Positions 26,384 through 35,238 of a stretch of 62,628 nt of DNA are shown here, in pieces; position 1 is the stretch's first letter; every line of letters begins with the position of its first letter. This DNA comes from Hutsoniella sourekii ATCC 700629 (GTDB lineage: Bacteria; Bacillota; Bacilli; Lactobacillales; Aerococcaceae). The notes beneath the pieces are model-generated. The model was not told where the DNA came from. It saw only the letters and a list, made by a program, of their open reading frames with translations, and searched no databases. The stretch covers positions 1 to 62,628 of the forward strand of contig NZ_JADD01000015.1 of NCBI RefSeq assembly GCF_000518205.1, written 5' to 3'. The position numbers and the translations under genes are program-made.

Positions 26384-28093
26384 ATGTCTGTTAATTTGAA
26401 GAACAACGAAGTCGGCATTTTTGCCCTGGGAGGATTAGAAGAGATTGGAAAGAATATGTATGGTGTTCAGTTCCAAGACGAAATTATCCTCATGGACTGC
26501 GGCGTGCTCTTCCCGGAAGATGAACTGCTAGGAATTGACTACGTGATTAACGACTTCTCCTATGTATTAGAAAACCGGTCCAAGGTCAAGGCCTTGGTAA
26601 TCAGTCACGGTCACGAAGACCATATTGGAGGCATTCCCTTCTTCTTGCAGCAGATGAATGTCCCCATTTATGCCGATCCATTAGCCAGCGCCTTGATCCG
26701 CAACAAGTTAAAAGAACGTGGCTTGTTACGCGACGCGCAGATTACTGAATATAATGAAGATACCGTGATCAAGTTCCGCAAGATGAGCGTTAGCTTCTAC
26801 CGGACGACTCACAGTATCCCTGAAGCTTATGGAATTGTGGTTAACACTCCGCCCGGTAATATTGTCTTTACGGGAGACTATAAGTTCGACTTTACCCCAG
26901 TGGGTGAACCCGCTAACTTGCACCGCATGGCCAAGCTTGGCGATGAGGGTGTCTTGGTGATGATGGGGGATTCGACCAATTCGGAAGTCCCTAACTTTAC
27001 CATGTCTGAACGGGTGGTTGGTGAATCGATTAATGACATCATCCAAAGCGTGGATGGCCGGGTTATTTTTGCGACCTTTGCCTCTAACGTTTCCCGCTTG
27101 CAGCAAGTGGTGGAAACGGCTATCAAGACGGACCGCAAGATAGCAGTCTTTGGCCGCTCAATGGAAAATGCCATCGAAACCGGTCGAGAGCTGGGTTATA
27201 TTGACGACCATGGTCAAGATGTCTTTATCAACAACCGGGAACTCAACCGCTATCCAGCCGGCGAGATGATTATCCTCTGTACTGGTTCTCAGGGAGAGCC
27301 GATGGCGGCCTTGAGCCGGATTGCTAATGGGACTCACCGGCAAATTGCTATCCAACCTGAAGATACTGTTATCTTCTCTAGTTCACCGATTCCAGGTAAC
27401 ACCTCCAGTGTCAACCGTGTGATCAACCAGTTGACCGATACCGGCGCTCGGGTGGTCCATGGTCGCTTGAATAACATCCACACCTCCGGACACGGTAGTC
27501 AACAAGAGCAGCTCCTCATGATGCGTCTGTTGAAGCCGAAGTTCTTCGTCCCTGTCCACGGTGAATACCGCATGCTTCGCATCCAAGCCAAGATGGCCCA
27601 AGAGACCGGCATCCCTGAAGACCACACCTTCGTCATGCAAAATGGCGACATGTTAGCGGTCACCAAAGACTATGCCCGTCTGGCTGGTCACTTCAAGGCT
27701 GGCGACGTTTATGTGGACGGAAGTGGGATTGGCGACGTGGGTAACGTGGTTCTCCGCGACCGCAAGATCTTATCAGAAGATGGACTTGTGATCGTTACGG
27801 CTACCATTGACTATGAGAACAAGCAACTGGTCTCTGGACCTGATATCATGTCCCGTGGCTTCATCTATATGCGTGAATCCGGTGACTTGATCAACGACAT
27901 GCAAGCCGCCCTGAAGGCTGCCATCAACCGTGGCCTCAATGAATCCGGCAACAATGTCAACGAACGTCTGATTCGCGATGTGGTCTTTGACACCATCAAA
28001 CCTTTCTTGTACGAACGGACCGAACGCAAGCCAATGATCTTGCCCGTCCTATTAGATATCAACAAGGGTGTCCGCGACCGCAAAAGCAAATAA
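26384..28093 (+). CDS. rnjA: Ribonuclease J1
   Basis: 569 residues. Cytoplasmic metallo-beta-lactamase-fold ribonuclease with 5'-3' exo- and endonuclease activity, central to mRNA decay and rRNA maturation. The metal motif HGHEDHIGG (about residues 74-82), the beta-CASP region, the C-terminal metal His in HTSGHGSQQEQ and VPVHGEYRM, and the small C-terminal domain are all present. Length is normal (about 555-570). No strong ribosome site precedes the ATG, so translation is probably coupled to rpoY. Confidence 0.95.
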   Translation: MSVNLKNNEVGIFALGGLEEIGKNMYGVQFQDEIILMDCGVLFPEDELLGIDYVINDFSYVLENRSKVKALVISHGHEDHIGGIPFFLQQMNVPIYADPLASALIRNKLKERGLLRDAQITEYNEDTVIKFRKMSVSFYRTTHSIPEAYGIVVNTPPGNIVFTGDYKFDFTPVGEPANLHRMAKLGDEGVLVMMGDSTNSEVPNFTMSERVVGESINDIIQSVDGRVIFATFASNVSRLQQVVETAIKTDRKIAVFGRSMENAIETGRELGYIDDHGQDVFINNRELNRYPAGEMIILCTGSQGEPMAALSRIANGTHRQIAIQPEDTVIFSSSPIPGNTSSVNRVINQLTDTGARVVHGRLNNIHTSGHGSQQEQLLMMRLLKPKFFVPVHGEYRMLRIQAKMAQETGIPEDHTFVMQNGDMLAVTKDYARLAGHFKAGDVYVDGSGIGDVGNVVLRDRKILSEDGLVIVTATIDYENKQLVSGPDIMSRGFIYMRESGDLINDMQAALKAAINRGLNESGNNVNERLIRDVVFDTIKPFLYERTERKPMILPVLLDINKGVRDRKSK

Positions 28094-28098
28094 GGCTG

Positions 28099-28124
28099 AT
28101 AGCTCCCTTAGGGGAGCTTTTTTG
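28099..28124 (+). terminator. Terminator after rnjA
   Basis: AGCTCCC pairs with GGGGAGCT around TTA, followed by a run of T. Confidence 0.9.
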
Positions 28125-28135
28125 TTTGGGGAAAG

Positions 28136-28824
28136 AGGTTTATCAGCTTGACGAGCGTCTTCTATTGGGTGTGAAATAAATTTTGCGTGTGATGGCGGGG
28201 TTCAATTGGGTGTGAAATAAAATTGGTGTGTGATAGGGGAGTTCAATTAGCTGTGAAATAAAATTGGTGTGTGATAGAGTATTTTAATTGCCTATGAAAT
28301 AAATTTGGCGTGCGATAGGGGAGTTCAATTATCCACGAAATAAATTTGGCGTGTGATGGCGGATTTCAATTCCCCATGAAATAAAATTCGAGTGTGATAG
28401 AGGACTCCTATTACCCACGAAATAAATTTGGTATGTGATAGGGAGATTCAATTCCCCATGAAATAAATTTTGGGTGTGATAGAGGATTCCAATCACCCAT
28501 GAAATAAATTTGGCGTGCGATAGGGGAGTTCAATTATCCACGAAATAAATTTGGTGTGTGATGGAGGATTCCAATCACCCATGAAATAAATTTAGCGTGT
28601 GATAGAGGATTCCAATCACTCATGAAATAAAATTCGAGTGTGATGGAGAAGTCCTATTACCCATGAAATAAATTTGGTGTGTGATAGGGGAGTTCAATTA
28701 CCCATGAAATAAATTTGGTGTGTGATGGAGGCCTCCTATTACCCACGAAATAATTTTCACATCCAATAGGGCGCCTCAATCACCCACGAAATAAATTTCA
28801 CATCCAATAGGATCAACCCCCCCT
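28136..28824 (+). repeat. 41-bp tandem array G (16 units plus decayed end)
   Basis: Sixteen units in the form TGTGATAGGG, variable bases, TTCAATTACCC, ATGAAA, TAAATTTGGTG. Units 5 and 10 are nearly identical, as are 9 and 11, indicating internal copying at a distance. The last two units change to TCACATCCAATAGG and end in CCCCCCCTCC. It lies between rnjA and the molybdenum operon, both on the plus strand. Confidence 0.95.
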
Positions 28825-28851
28825 CCCAATACACATACAAAAACCACCATA

Positions 28852-28896
28852 AAAGCGCTTTAACGATCGTTATTCCGGCAAAGCTATGCTACAATC
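28852..28896 (+). promoter_or_regulatory. Candidate promoter with cre-like site and palindrome before the mod operon
   Basis: AAAGCGCTTT (28853-28862) is a perfect palindrome close to a catabolite-responsive cre site. TAACGATCGTTA (28861-28872) is a second perfect palindrome covering the presumed -35. TACAAT at 28890-28895 is a likely -10. The two palindromes share bases, suggesting competing regulators. The identity of either regulator is inference. Confidence 0.5.
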
Positions 28897-28925
28897 AAGT
28901 TATTAGCCAGTGAGGAGATGAACAA

Positions 28926-29903
28926 ATGCTCAAGAAAATACGAGTTGAAGAGGCGGTTGGAAAGCGTCTGCTTCACGATATTACAGCGATCAAGCCAGAT
29001 GGCTTCAAGGGACGGGAGTTCAAACGGGGGCACTTGATTCAAGAAGCGGACATTCCAAGGCTCAAGGATATCGGTAAGGACCATGTCTTTGTAGGCGAAC
29101 TAGAGCCTGGTCAAGTGCATGAAGAGGATGCGGCCAAGGCCTTGGCCGAATGGGTTACAGGCCCCAATATCGAAGCCGGACCACCTTCAGAAGGAAAAAT
29201 TGCTCTTAAAAGTCAGGTGGATGGTCTTTTTGTCTTGGACAGAGAAAGTCTAGACGCCATTAATTCAGTCGGGGATTATACCCTGGCCACCCGGTGGAAC
29301 CTAAGTCCCGTCCAAGCTGGTGACACGCTAGTCGGGCTACGGATTGTGCCTCTCTTAACCGAGCAAGACCAGGTGGACCGGGCGGTGGCGATTGCCCAAG
29401 CGGGTCAGCCGGTCTTTCAAGTGGTCTCTTATCAGACTCTGAAGATTGGGGTCATTATTACCGGCAGCGAGGTCTACCATGGCCGGATTCAGGACCGCTT
29501 TGAGCCGGTGCTGCGTGATAAATTTAGTGATTTTCCAACGGAGATTCTTGGCTTCACCAAGTGTCCGGACGATTTGGACCATATCAGCCAAGCGCTCGAG
29601 GCCTATCTCAGCCAAGACGCTGACCTGGTCATTCTGACTGGAGGCATGAGTGTGGATCCGGATGATTTGACGCCGACGGCGATTCGCCAGTCGGGCGCCC
29701 AGGTGATCAGCCAAGGCGTTCCAGTGCAACCGGGTAATATGCTGATGCTGGCCCAGCTGGGATCCAGTTACTTGCTGGGACTGCCGGGTGCTTCTATCCA
29801 TGCACCGGTGACCAGTTTCGATACACTCTTGCCCCGTTTCTACGCCAAGTACCCAATCACCAAGGCCGACCTGATCGCTCTAGGCGAAGGTGGCCTCTAT
29901 TAG
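28926..29903 (+). CDS. Molybdopterin-binding (MoeA/MogA-like) protein
   Basis: 325 residues, with GAGGAG at 28912-28917. The C-terminal half (about 165-310) is a MoCF-biosynthesis (MoaB/Mog/MoeA) domain: IGVIITGSEVYHGRIQDRF, VILTGGMSVDPDDLTPTAI and the late LLGLPGASIHAPVTSF. The N-terminal half resembles the MoeA-like partner of the short molybdopterin-binding proteins encoded beside Mo enzymes. It is probably involved in molybdenum insertion into the pterin cofactor. It heads an operon with modABC; no Mo enzyme and no other cofactor gene is in the window. Confidence 0.82.
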   Translation: MLKKIRVEEAVGKRLLHDITAIKPDGFKGREFKRGHLIQEADIPRLKDIGKDHVFVGELEPGQVHEEDAAKALAEWVTGPNIEAGPPSEGKIALKSQVDGLFVLDRESLDAINSVGDYTLATRWNLSPVQAGDTLVGLRIVPLLTEQDQVDRAVAIAQAGQPVFQVVSYQTLKIGVIITGSEVYHGRIQDRFEPVLRDKFSDFPTEILGFTKCPDDLDHISQALEAYLSQDADLVILTGGMSVDPDDLTPTAIRQSGAQVISQGVPVQPGNMLMLAQLGSSYLLGLPGASIHAPVTSFDTLLPRFYAKYPITKADLIALGEGGLY

Positions 29904-29917
29904 AAAGGACTTAACCA

Positions 29918-30700
29918 ATGAAAAAACTAGCCAAAACCCTATTAGCCTTATCTCTCGCTCTGGCTCCGTCGCTTTTAATAGCTCCGGGCCAAAGCCAAGC
30001 TCAAGAAGAGCAAGAATTAATTATTTTTGCAGCGGCTTCCATGACAGAGACTCTTGAAGAAATTCAACCGCTATTCGAAGAAGCAAACCCGGGCGTCAAG
30101 TTGACCTTCAACTTCGACTCTTCCGGCACCTTGCAAGATCAGATTGAAGCGGGGGCTCCGAGCGATGTCTTCATCTCTGCTGCGCAAAAGCAAATGAATG
30201 AACTAGAAGAAGCGGACTTGATCCAAGCCGACAGCCGGGTAGACCTATTAGAAAACAAGGTCGTCCTTGCTGTGGCAGAAGGTAACCCAGCTGGCATTGA
30301 CAGCTTTGACGACCTAACTAGCGACAAGGTCCAAACTCTCGCTCTCGGCAACGAAGACGTTCCGGTGGGCCAATATTCACAGGAACTTTTGACTAACTTA
30401 GGGATCTTTGAAGTGATTCAAGAAAAAGTCACCTATGGTTCCAACGTCAAGGAAGTAACCACTTGGGTGGATGAAGGCGTGGCTGAATGTGGCATCATTT
30501 ATCAAACAGATGCCAAGGCTGCAGGTTTAGAAGTAGTAGACCAGGCGGGCAATGACCTAATCCAAACGCCGGTTATCTACCCAGCCGCTGCAGTTAAGTC
30601 TAGCCAAAATCCAGACTTGGCCCAAGCCTTTATCGACTTCCTACAAGAAGACCCAGCCTTGGAAATCTTTGAAGCAGCTGGCTTTACAGGCGTCAAGTAA
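29918..30700 (+). CDS. modA: Molybdate-binding protein ModA
   Basis: 260 residues, ribosome site AAAGGAC upstream. It is the extracellular receptor of the ModABC importer: IIFAAASMTETLEEIQPLFE, then FNFDSSGTLQDQIEAGAPSDVF, QYSQELL and a C-terminal PAAAVKSSQNPDLAQAFIDF all match the family. The signal peptide ends in an AQAQE-type signal-peptidase I site and contains no lipobox cysteine, which is odd for a Gram-positive binding protein. The stop overlaps the start of modB (TAATG). Confidence 0.92.
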   Translation: MKKLAKTLLALSLALAPSLLIAPGQSQAQEEQELIIFAAASMTETLEEIQPLFEEANPGVKLTFNFDSSGTLQDQIEAGAPSDVFISAAQKQMNELEEADLIQADSRVDLLENKVVLAVAEGNPAGIDSFDDLTSDKVQTLALGNEDVPVGQYSQELLTNLGIFEVIQEKVTYGSNVKEVTTWVDEGVAECGIIYQTDAKAAGLEVVDQAGNDLIQTPVIYPAAAVKSSQNPDLAQAFIDFLQEDPALEIFEAAGFTGVK

Positions 30701-31374
30701 TGACTGACTTGTTTCCCTTGTGGAACTCCTTGCGTATCTCTTTGATTTCAACGGCCTTGGTGATCATCCTGGGTGTCCTCTTGGCCTATTGGGTGGTCGG
30801 ATTGCCAGCCAAGGTCAAGGCCCTCGTGGATGTTGTCTTCACCTTGCCCTTGGTCTTACCGCCAACGGTGATTGGTTTCTTTCTACTCAAGCTACTTGGC
30901 CCCAAGACAGCGATTGGTGAATTCTTTCAGGCCCAGTGGTCGTTGAACCTAGTCATGCAGTGGTGGTCGGCTATCTTTGCGACCATGGTAGTGACCTTTC
31001 CCTTGATCTACCGGTCTAGCCGGGCCTCCTTTGAAGCCTTTGACTGGGAGCTGGAAGCGGCTGCTCAGACCCTAGGCAAGTCACAGACTTGGATTTTCTT
31101 GCGGATTATTCTGCCTAACTGCCGGTCGGGGATCATTGCGGGCGCCATCCTAACCTTTGCCCGGGCTTTGGGGGAGTATGGGGCAACCTCCATGATCAGT
31201 GGCTATATTCCGGGCAAAACGGCTACCATCTCCACGACCGTCTACCATCTCTGGCGAACGGGCAAGGATAGCCAGGCCTATGCCTGGGTGGGGGTTAATC
31301 TGGCCTTGTCCTTCCTGGTATTGGTCCTAATGAATCAAATAGAAAGTCGAGCCCAAGCCAATGCTAAAAGTTAG
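30700..31374 (+). CDS. modB: Molybdate ABC transporter permease ModB
   Basis: 224 residues with about five membrane helices and the EAA loop LEAAAQTLGKSQTWIFLRII (about residues 123-142) that docks on the ATPase. LPLVLPPTVIGFFLL is typical of ModB. The start overlaps the modA stop, and the 3' end overlaps modC by 14 bases. Confidence 0.93.
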   Translation: MTDLFPLWNSLRISLISTALVIILGVLLAYWVVGLPAKVKALVDVVFTLPLVLPPTVIGFFLLKLLGPKTAIGEFFQAQWSLNLVMQWWSAIFATMVVTFPLIYRSSRASFEAFDWELEAAAQTLGKSQTWIFLRIILPNCRSGIIAGAILTFARALGEYGATSMISGYIPGKTATISTTVYHLWRTGKDSQAYAWVGVNLALSFLVLVLMNQIESRAQANAKS

Positions 31375-32353
31375 AATCGAGAAAAACTATCCCAGCTTCC
31401 AACTGGACCTTCAACTAGAAAGTCAGTCCAAGCGCCTGGTCCTCCTGGGATCTTCAGGATCCGGCAAGTCCTTGACCCTCAAGATGCTAGCCGGCATTAT
31501 CAATCCGGACCAGGGCATGATTCAAGTAGACGACCGGGTCTTCTATGACTCAAAGAAACGGATTCAAGTCAAGCCCCAAGAGCGACGGGTAGGCTACTTG
31601 TTCCAAGATTATGCCTTATTTCCTAACTTCACCGTCCGAGAAAACATCCAAGTCGGCCTAGGCAAAGGTCCAGCCAGCTTATTGGACCAACAAGTTCAAG
31701 CCCTGAAGCTAGAGGAAGTCTTGGACCAGTATCCCAGCCAACTCAGTGGCGGGCAAAAGCAACGGGTGGCTCTGGCCCGAGTCCTAGTTAACCAGCCCGA
31801 CCTCTTGCTCTTGGACGAACCCTTCTCGGCCTTGGATCCCCACTTGCGGTATGCCGTCGAGACAGACTTGACCCATTATTTAAGGTCCCTGTCTCTGCCC
31901 TATATTGTAGTGACCCATGATGCCGGTCAGGCTTATCGTTTGGGTGAGGAGATTTGCCTCTTGGAAGAGGGTCAGTTAGTAGAGCACCAGTCAAAGTCAG
32001 ACTTTTTCCAGCGGCCCAAGACTCGGGCGGGTGCGCGGATTCTGGGAGTTCACAATATTCTACCAGCCCGTGATTGGGTTCAAATCTTGAATCTGGACCC
32101 GGCTCTCTTGGCTGAATGGCCTTGGCTCGGCGTTCCCAATCATGGCATCCAAGTCAGTCAGCCGTCAGACCCCCAAGCTTTAATGGGGCGGATTCAAGTG
32201 CTAGAAGACAATTATCAGACAGTGGACTTGACCGTGGTTCCTGCCCAAGAAGTCGCCTTGCACTTGAGTTTGCCTCCTGATATAGGTAGACAAGTAGCGG
32301 TCGGTCAAGAGCTAGCCTTTCGCTTGACCGACTACTACTTGCTTAAAGATTAA
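31361..32353 (+). CDS. modC: Molybdate ABC transporter ATP-binding protein ModC
   Basis: 330 residues. Walker A GSSGSGKSLTLKM (about 31-43), Q-loop, signature LSGGQKQRVALARVL and Walker B DLLLLDEPFSALDPH are present. The C-terminal 90 residues may form a mop-like/TOBE domain. It completes a modABC importer downstream of the molybdopterin-binding protein. Confidence 0.92.
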   Translation: MLKVRIEKNYPSFQLDLQLESQSKRLVLLGSSGSGKSLTLKMLAGIINPDQGMIQVDDRVFYDSKKRIQVKPQERRVGYLFQDYALFPNFTVRENIQVGLGKGPASLLDQQVQALKLEEVLDQYPSQLSGGQKQRVALARVLVNQPDLLLLDEPFSALDPHLRYAVETDLTHYLRSLSLPYIVVTHDAGQAYRLGEEICLLEEGQLVEHQSKSDFFQRPKTRAGARILGVHNILPARDWVQILNLDPALLAEWPWLGVPNHGIQVSQPSDPQALMGRIQVLEDNYQTVDLTVVPAQEVALHLSLPPDIGRQVAVGQELAFRLTDYYLLKD

Positions 32354-32356
32354 AAG

Positions 32357-32413
32357 ACAAAATCCATGCAACCTAGCCTTTAGAGATAGGCTTAGGTCTG
32401 CATGGATTTTTGC
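32357..32413. terminator. Terminator between modC and pcaG (convergent)
   Basis: AAAATCCATGCA pairs with TGCATGGATTTT; a second inner helix (CCTAGCCT with AGGCTTAGG) fills the loop. T residues flank it on both strands, so it can serve both convergent operons. Confidence 0.85.
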
Positions 32414-32426
32414 TGATTAATAAGAA

Positions 32427-33113
32427 TTAAACAAAGTGGAAAAAGTAAGTGGCCGGTTTACCTGACCCGTCTGGTAAGTCTTCAACTTCTTCACCACTTA
32501 GTTTAGATTCGAGCACTAATTCTTCCGCTTCACCTTGAAGGACCATATCAAATTCATAAATGATTTGATCGTCTTCTTCAACTCTTCGTGCGATTAAACT
32601 TTGGTGTTCTGCTTGAGTTAATCGTTGACTGAAATTGTCCTCATGTTCTTCATCTTCGAAGTAGACCCGAGTATAGAGTGGATAGCCGACACCACTGGCA
32701 TGAACGAATAAGAGGACATGTGGTGCTTGTGAGAATTCAGGGTGATCGGTTTCATGGATTTTACCTGGTTTGAAGGTCTTGAACTGATAGGCACCGCGCT
32801 CATCCGTCACGTCACGGCCAAAGCCAACAAAGTCAGGGTCAAAGCCTTCCCGATCTTGATAGGCAGGGTGGTTGAAAACCCCTTGAGAGTTAGCTTGCCA
32901 AATTTCAACCATTACGTTGAATAGTGGGGCGCCCTGGCTATCAAAAAGATGGCCTCTAATCGTGATCTCTTGGCCACTGCCACCGTGAGATGTGAGGTTA
33001 TTGTCTTTGAGTTCGACCTTGTCACCGGAGAGAAGTCCTAGAGTCAAGTAAGGGCCGACAGTTTCTTGAGGTGTACGAGTGAAATCTGCACCTTTTTTGT
33101 TTAATTGAACCAT
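32427..33113 (-). CDS. pcaG: Protocatechuate 3,4-dioxygenase, alpha subunit-like (PcaG)
   Basis: 228 residues, with AGGAGGC upstream of the start. Residues about 15-220 form an intradiol-dioxygenase beta-sandwich (TPQETVGPYLTLGLL, VMVEIWQANSQGVFNHP, FGRDVTDERGAYQFKTFKPG). As expected for alpha subunits, the iron-ligand set of the beta subunit is not complete. It would pair with the neighbouring PcaH to open the aromatic ring of protocatechuate between the two hydroxyls. Nine bases separate it from pcaH; one transcript is likely. Confidence 0.85.
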   Translation of the reverse strand: MVQLNKKGADFTRTPQETVGPYLTLGLLSGDKVELKDNNLTSHGGSGQEITIRGHLFDSQGAPLFNVMVEIWQANSQGVFNHPAYQDREGFDPDFVGFGRDVTDERGAYQFKTFKPGKIHETDHPEFSQAPHVLLFVHASGVGYPLYTRVYFEDEEHEDNFSQRLTQAEHQSLIARRVEEDDQIIYEFDMVLQGEAEELVLESKLSGEEVEDLPDGSGKPATYFFHFV

Positions 33114-33122
33114 TTGGGCCTC

Positions 33123-33851
33123 CTATTTCTGCTCTAGCTGAGCGATATCTTCGTCTGTCAACTTATGGTTATTTGGAAGGGTCGGAGAGGCACTACTTCC
33201 GCGCAATACCATATCAAATTGGTAACCAAGCGCCCAGTCAGGAACGGTGAAGTCATGATTATAAGTACAAATCACACGCTTCCGGTCCTCTTCACTTAAG
33301 TCAAGGAAGAGACCTTCATCATAGTCTAAGAGAGGATCCCCTTCAAAGTAAAGTTGCGTTACCAAGCGGTCAGCCAGAGCGGGACCCATTACCGAGAAGT
33401 GGATATGGGCTGGACGCCATTGGTTGATCTCAGGCTTCCATGCATAATTACCAGGCTTGATCGTCGTAAATTCATAGCGTCCCTCTTCATCGGTATGGGT
33501 CCAACCACTGCCAATAAAGTTTGGATCTAAGGGGGCGTCCCATGAATCAAGTTTATGAATATAGCGTCCAGCAGCATTTGCCTGCCAAATTTCAATAAAG
33601 GCATGGGGAACCGGTTCACCATTCTCATCATAGACGGTTCCTTTGACAATGATTCGTTGGCCAATCGCTTCTTCACCGGTACCTGCATTGGTCGTCAAGT
33701 CATCATTCTTGCCAAACTTCTTGGCTAAGGCTGGACCTGGACCAGGTTCAAACAGGGGGAAGAGACTCTTGAACTCCGTCTCGTTCATCTGCGTACCATA
33801 CTCTTTAATGTGCTCCCACGGCTCATAACGGGCAATTTTCTTGTCAGTCAT
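33123..33851 (-). CDS. pcaH: Protocatechuate 3,4-dioxygenase, beta subunit-like (PcaH)
   Basis: 242 residues, ribosome site AAGGAGC. The N-terminal PcaH-specific segment (YEPWEHIKEYGTQ, then NDDLTTNAG) is followed by the intradiol core: VEIWQANAAGRYIHKLD-type motif, FTTIKPGNYAWKPEINQWRP and AHIHFSVMG. The Tyr, Tyr, His, His ligands for Fe(III) are therefore all visible. It belongs to the beta-ketoadipate type of ring cleavage, but no further pathway gene (pcaB, C, D) is in the window. A protocatechuate dioxygenase is rare in Lactobacillales, so transfer is possible. An MhqR-like operator lies at 33881-33894. Confidence 0.88.
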   Translation of the reverse strand: MTDKKIARYEPWEHIKEYGTQMNETEFKSLFPLFEPGPGPALAKKFGKNDDLTTNAGTGEEAIGQRIIVKGTVYDENGEPVPHAFIEIWQANAAGRYIHKLDSWDAPLDPNFIGSGWTHTDEEGRYEFTTIKPGNYAWKPEINQWRPAHIHFSVMGPALADRLVTQLYFEGDPLLDYDEGLFLDLSEEDRKRVICTYNHDFTVPDWALGYQFDMVLRGSSASPTLPNNHKLTDEDIAQLEQK

Positions 33852-33880
33852 CTAGTCGTGCTCCTTTTTTTAGATTAAAA

Positions 33881-33932
33881 GTTCAAATTCGAACCTTTCT
33901 TTAAGGATAAAGTAATTAACCCGCCAGTGCAA
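33881..33932 (-). promoter_or_regulatory. pcaHG promoter with MhqR-like operator
   Basis: On the minus strand, TTGCAC (33932-33927), a 17-base spacer and TATCCT (33909-33904) form the promoter. GTTCGAATTTGAAC (33894-33881), a 14-bp near-perfect palindrome, starts about 9 bases after the -10. The same palindrome in nearly the same place precedes mhqO at 43915, so both operons probably answer to one repressor. Confidence 0.7.
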
Positions 33933-34242
33933 AGAATAACTCTTGTAATCAGAAAAAAATTTACCAGTCATTATCCAAATACTGATGGCTGAGGAAACAG
34001 CTACGATCAGGCTTATGATAAAAAATATTAAAATATTGTCGCAATAAATAAATAGTCTGCCAGCATCAGAAACCTTTGGTGATTCTAACTAAATGAAATT
34101 TTTGAACGCAAAGATTGGACAAAAGCGCATAAGTAAACGTATTCAGTTGGTCAAGCTTGATTAAAATCCCCTCAAGAATGGGATTCTGTGCTATAATTCT
34201 CTTAGTTAATATTAATTTTCTATGAAGAAAGAAGGATGTAAA

Positions 34243-35187
34243 TTGTATAAGTTCATGAAGAAATTTCCAGGCGGGCTCCTCTTGGTTCCCATGCTGGTAG
34301 CTGCGGTTGTTAATACCCTTGCGCCTAATTTCTTTGCTAATCTCGGTGGCGTTAGTGAGGCCCTTTTTACCACTAAGGGGATCAACTATGTCGTTGGGGC
34401 GACTTGTTTTTGTTCAGGAGCAACCTTGAATGTTAGAAGCTTAGGTAATATCTTGAAGAAGCAAGGAACCATGATCTTAGTCAAGACCTTGATCTGTGTG
34501 GTGGCTGGTTTCCTCTACATTAAGTTCTTTGGCCAATCAGGTATTCTAGGCATTAGTGCTATTGCCTTTGTTACGGTCTTGTGTTCAAGTAACCCATCGC
34601 TTTACTTGGCCCTTGAACAAGACTATGGAACACCAGAAGACGTCAGTGCCTTCGGCTTGATGGGCTTGATCTGTGTGCCAGCTTACCCCATGCTTGTCTT
34701 CTCTGTGGCCCAATCTTCGCCAATTGATTGGACACCCATCATTTCAACTTTGATTCCGATTATCTTCGGGATGGTTGTGGGTAACTTGGACAAGGATATG
34801 GCCGAATTCTTCAAGCCAGGTGTGGTGGTCTTAACGCCATTCATGGGCTGGGCCTTCGGTGTGGGTATCAACTTGATTGAAGCCGTTCAAGCTGGTTTCC
34901 AAGGAATTGTCATCACAGCCATGTTCTACATCTTCTTACTACCTGCACTCTATCTATTCGAGCGTCGGGTCTTGAAGATGGACGGGATTACGTCGATTGC
35001 GATGACTTCCGTTGCCGGTATGTCAGTATCTGTTCCGTCCTTGGTAGCAGCAACCAACAGCGCTGTTGAACCTTATGTATCATCGGCTGTAGCGCAAATT
35101 GCCTTTGCCGTTGTTCTAACCAGTATCATTACCCCAATCTTAGAAAAACGTCTTGACTTAAGTAATCACCCTGAACACGCCGCTTAA
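34243..35187 (+). CDS. 2-keto-3-deoxygluconate permease (KdgT)-family transporter
   Basis: 314 residues if translation starts at TTG 34243, which has AGAAGGA six bases upstream; the ATG at 34222 has no ribosome site. About ten membrane helices and the motifs GATCFCSGATLNVRSLG and VVGNLDKDMAEFF match the KdgT family of proton-coupled sugar-acid importers. It is divergent from pcaHG across about 390 bases, so it could carry an aromatic acid or ring-cleavage product instead; that is inference from position only. A TATAAT at 34191-34196 may be its -10. Confidence 0.78.
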   Translation: MYKFMKKFPGGLLLVPMLVAAVVNTLAPNFFANLGGVSEALFTTKGINYVVGATCFCSGATLNVRSLGNILKKQGTMILVKTLICVVAGFLYIKFFGQSGILGISAIAFVTVLCSSNPSLYLALEQDYGTPEDVSAFGLMGLICVPAYPMLVFSVAQSSPIDWTPIISTLIPIIFGMVVGNLDKDMAEFFKPGVVVLTPFMGWAFGVGINLIEAVQAGFQGIVITAMFYIFLLPALYLFERRVLKMDGITSIAMTSVAGMSVSVPSLVAATNSAVEPYVSSAVAQIAFAVVLTSIITPILEKRLDLSNHPEHAA

Positions 35188-35238
35188 TCAAGACTTTGAT
35201 ACCTAAAGATAAGTTAAAATAAATTGATATAAAGCTTC

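Noticed and set aside
2041-28824. CRISPR arrays
   Set aside because: The units are adjacent with only about five variable bases inside each unit, there are no spacers of constant length, and no cas genes are in the window.
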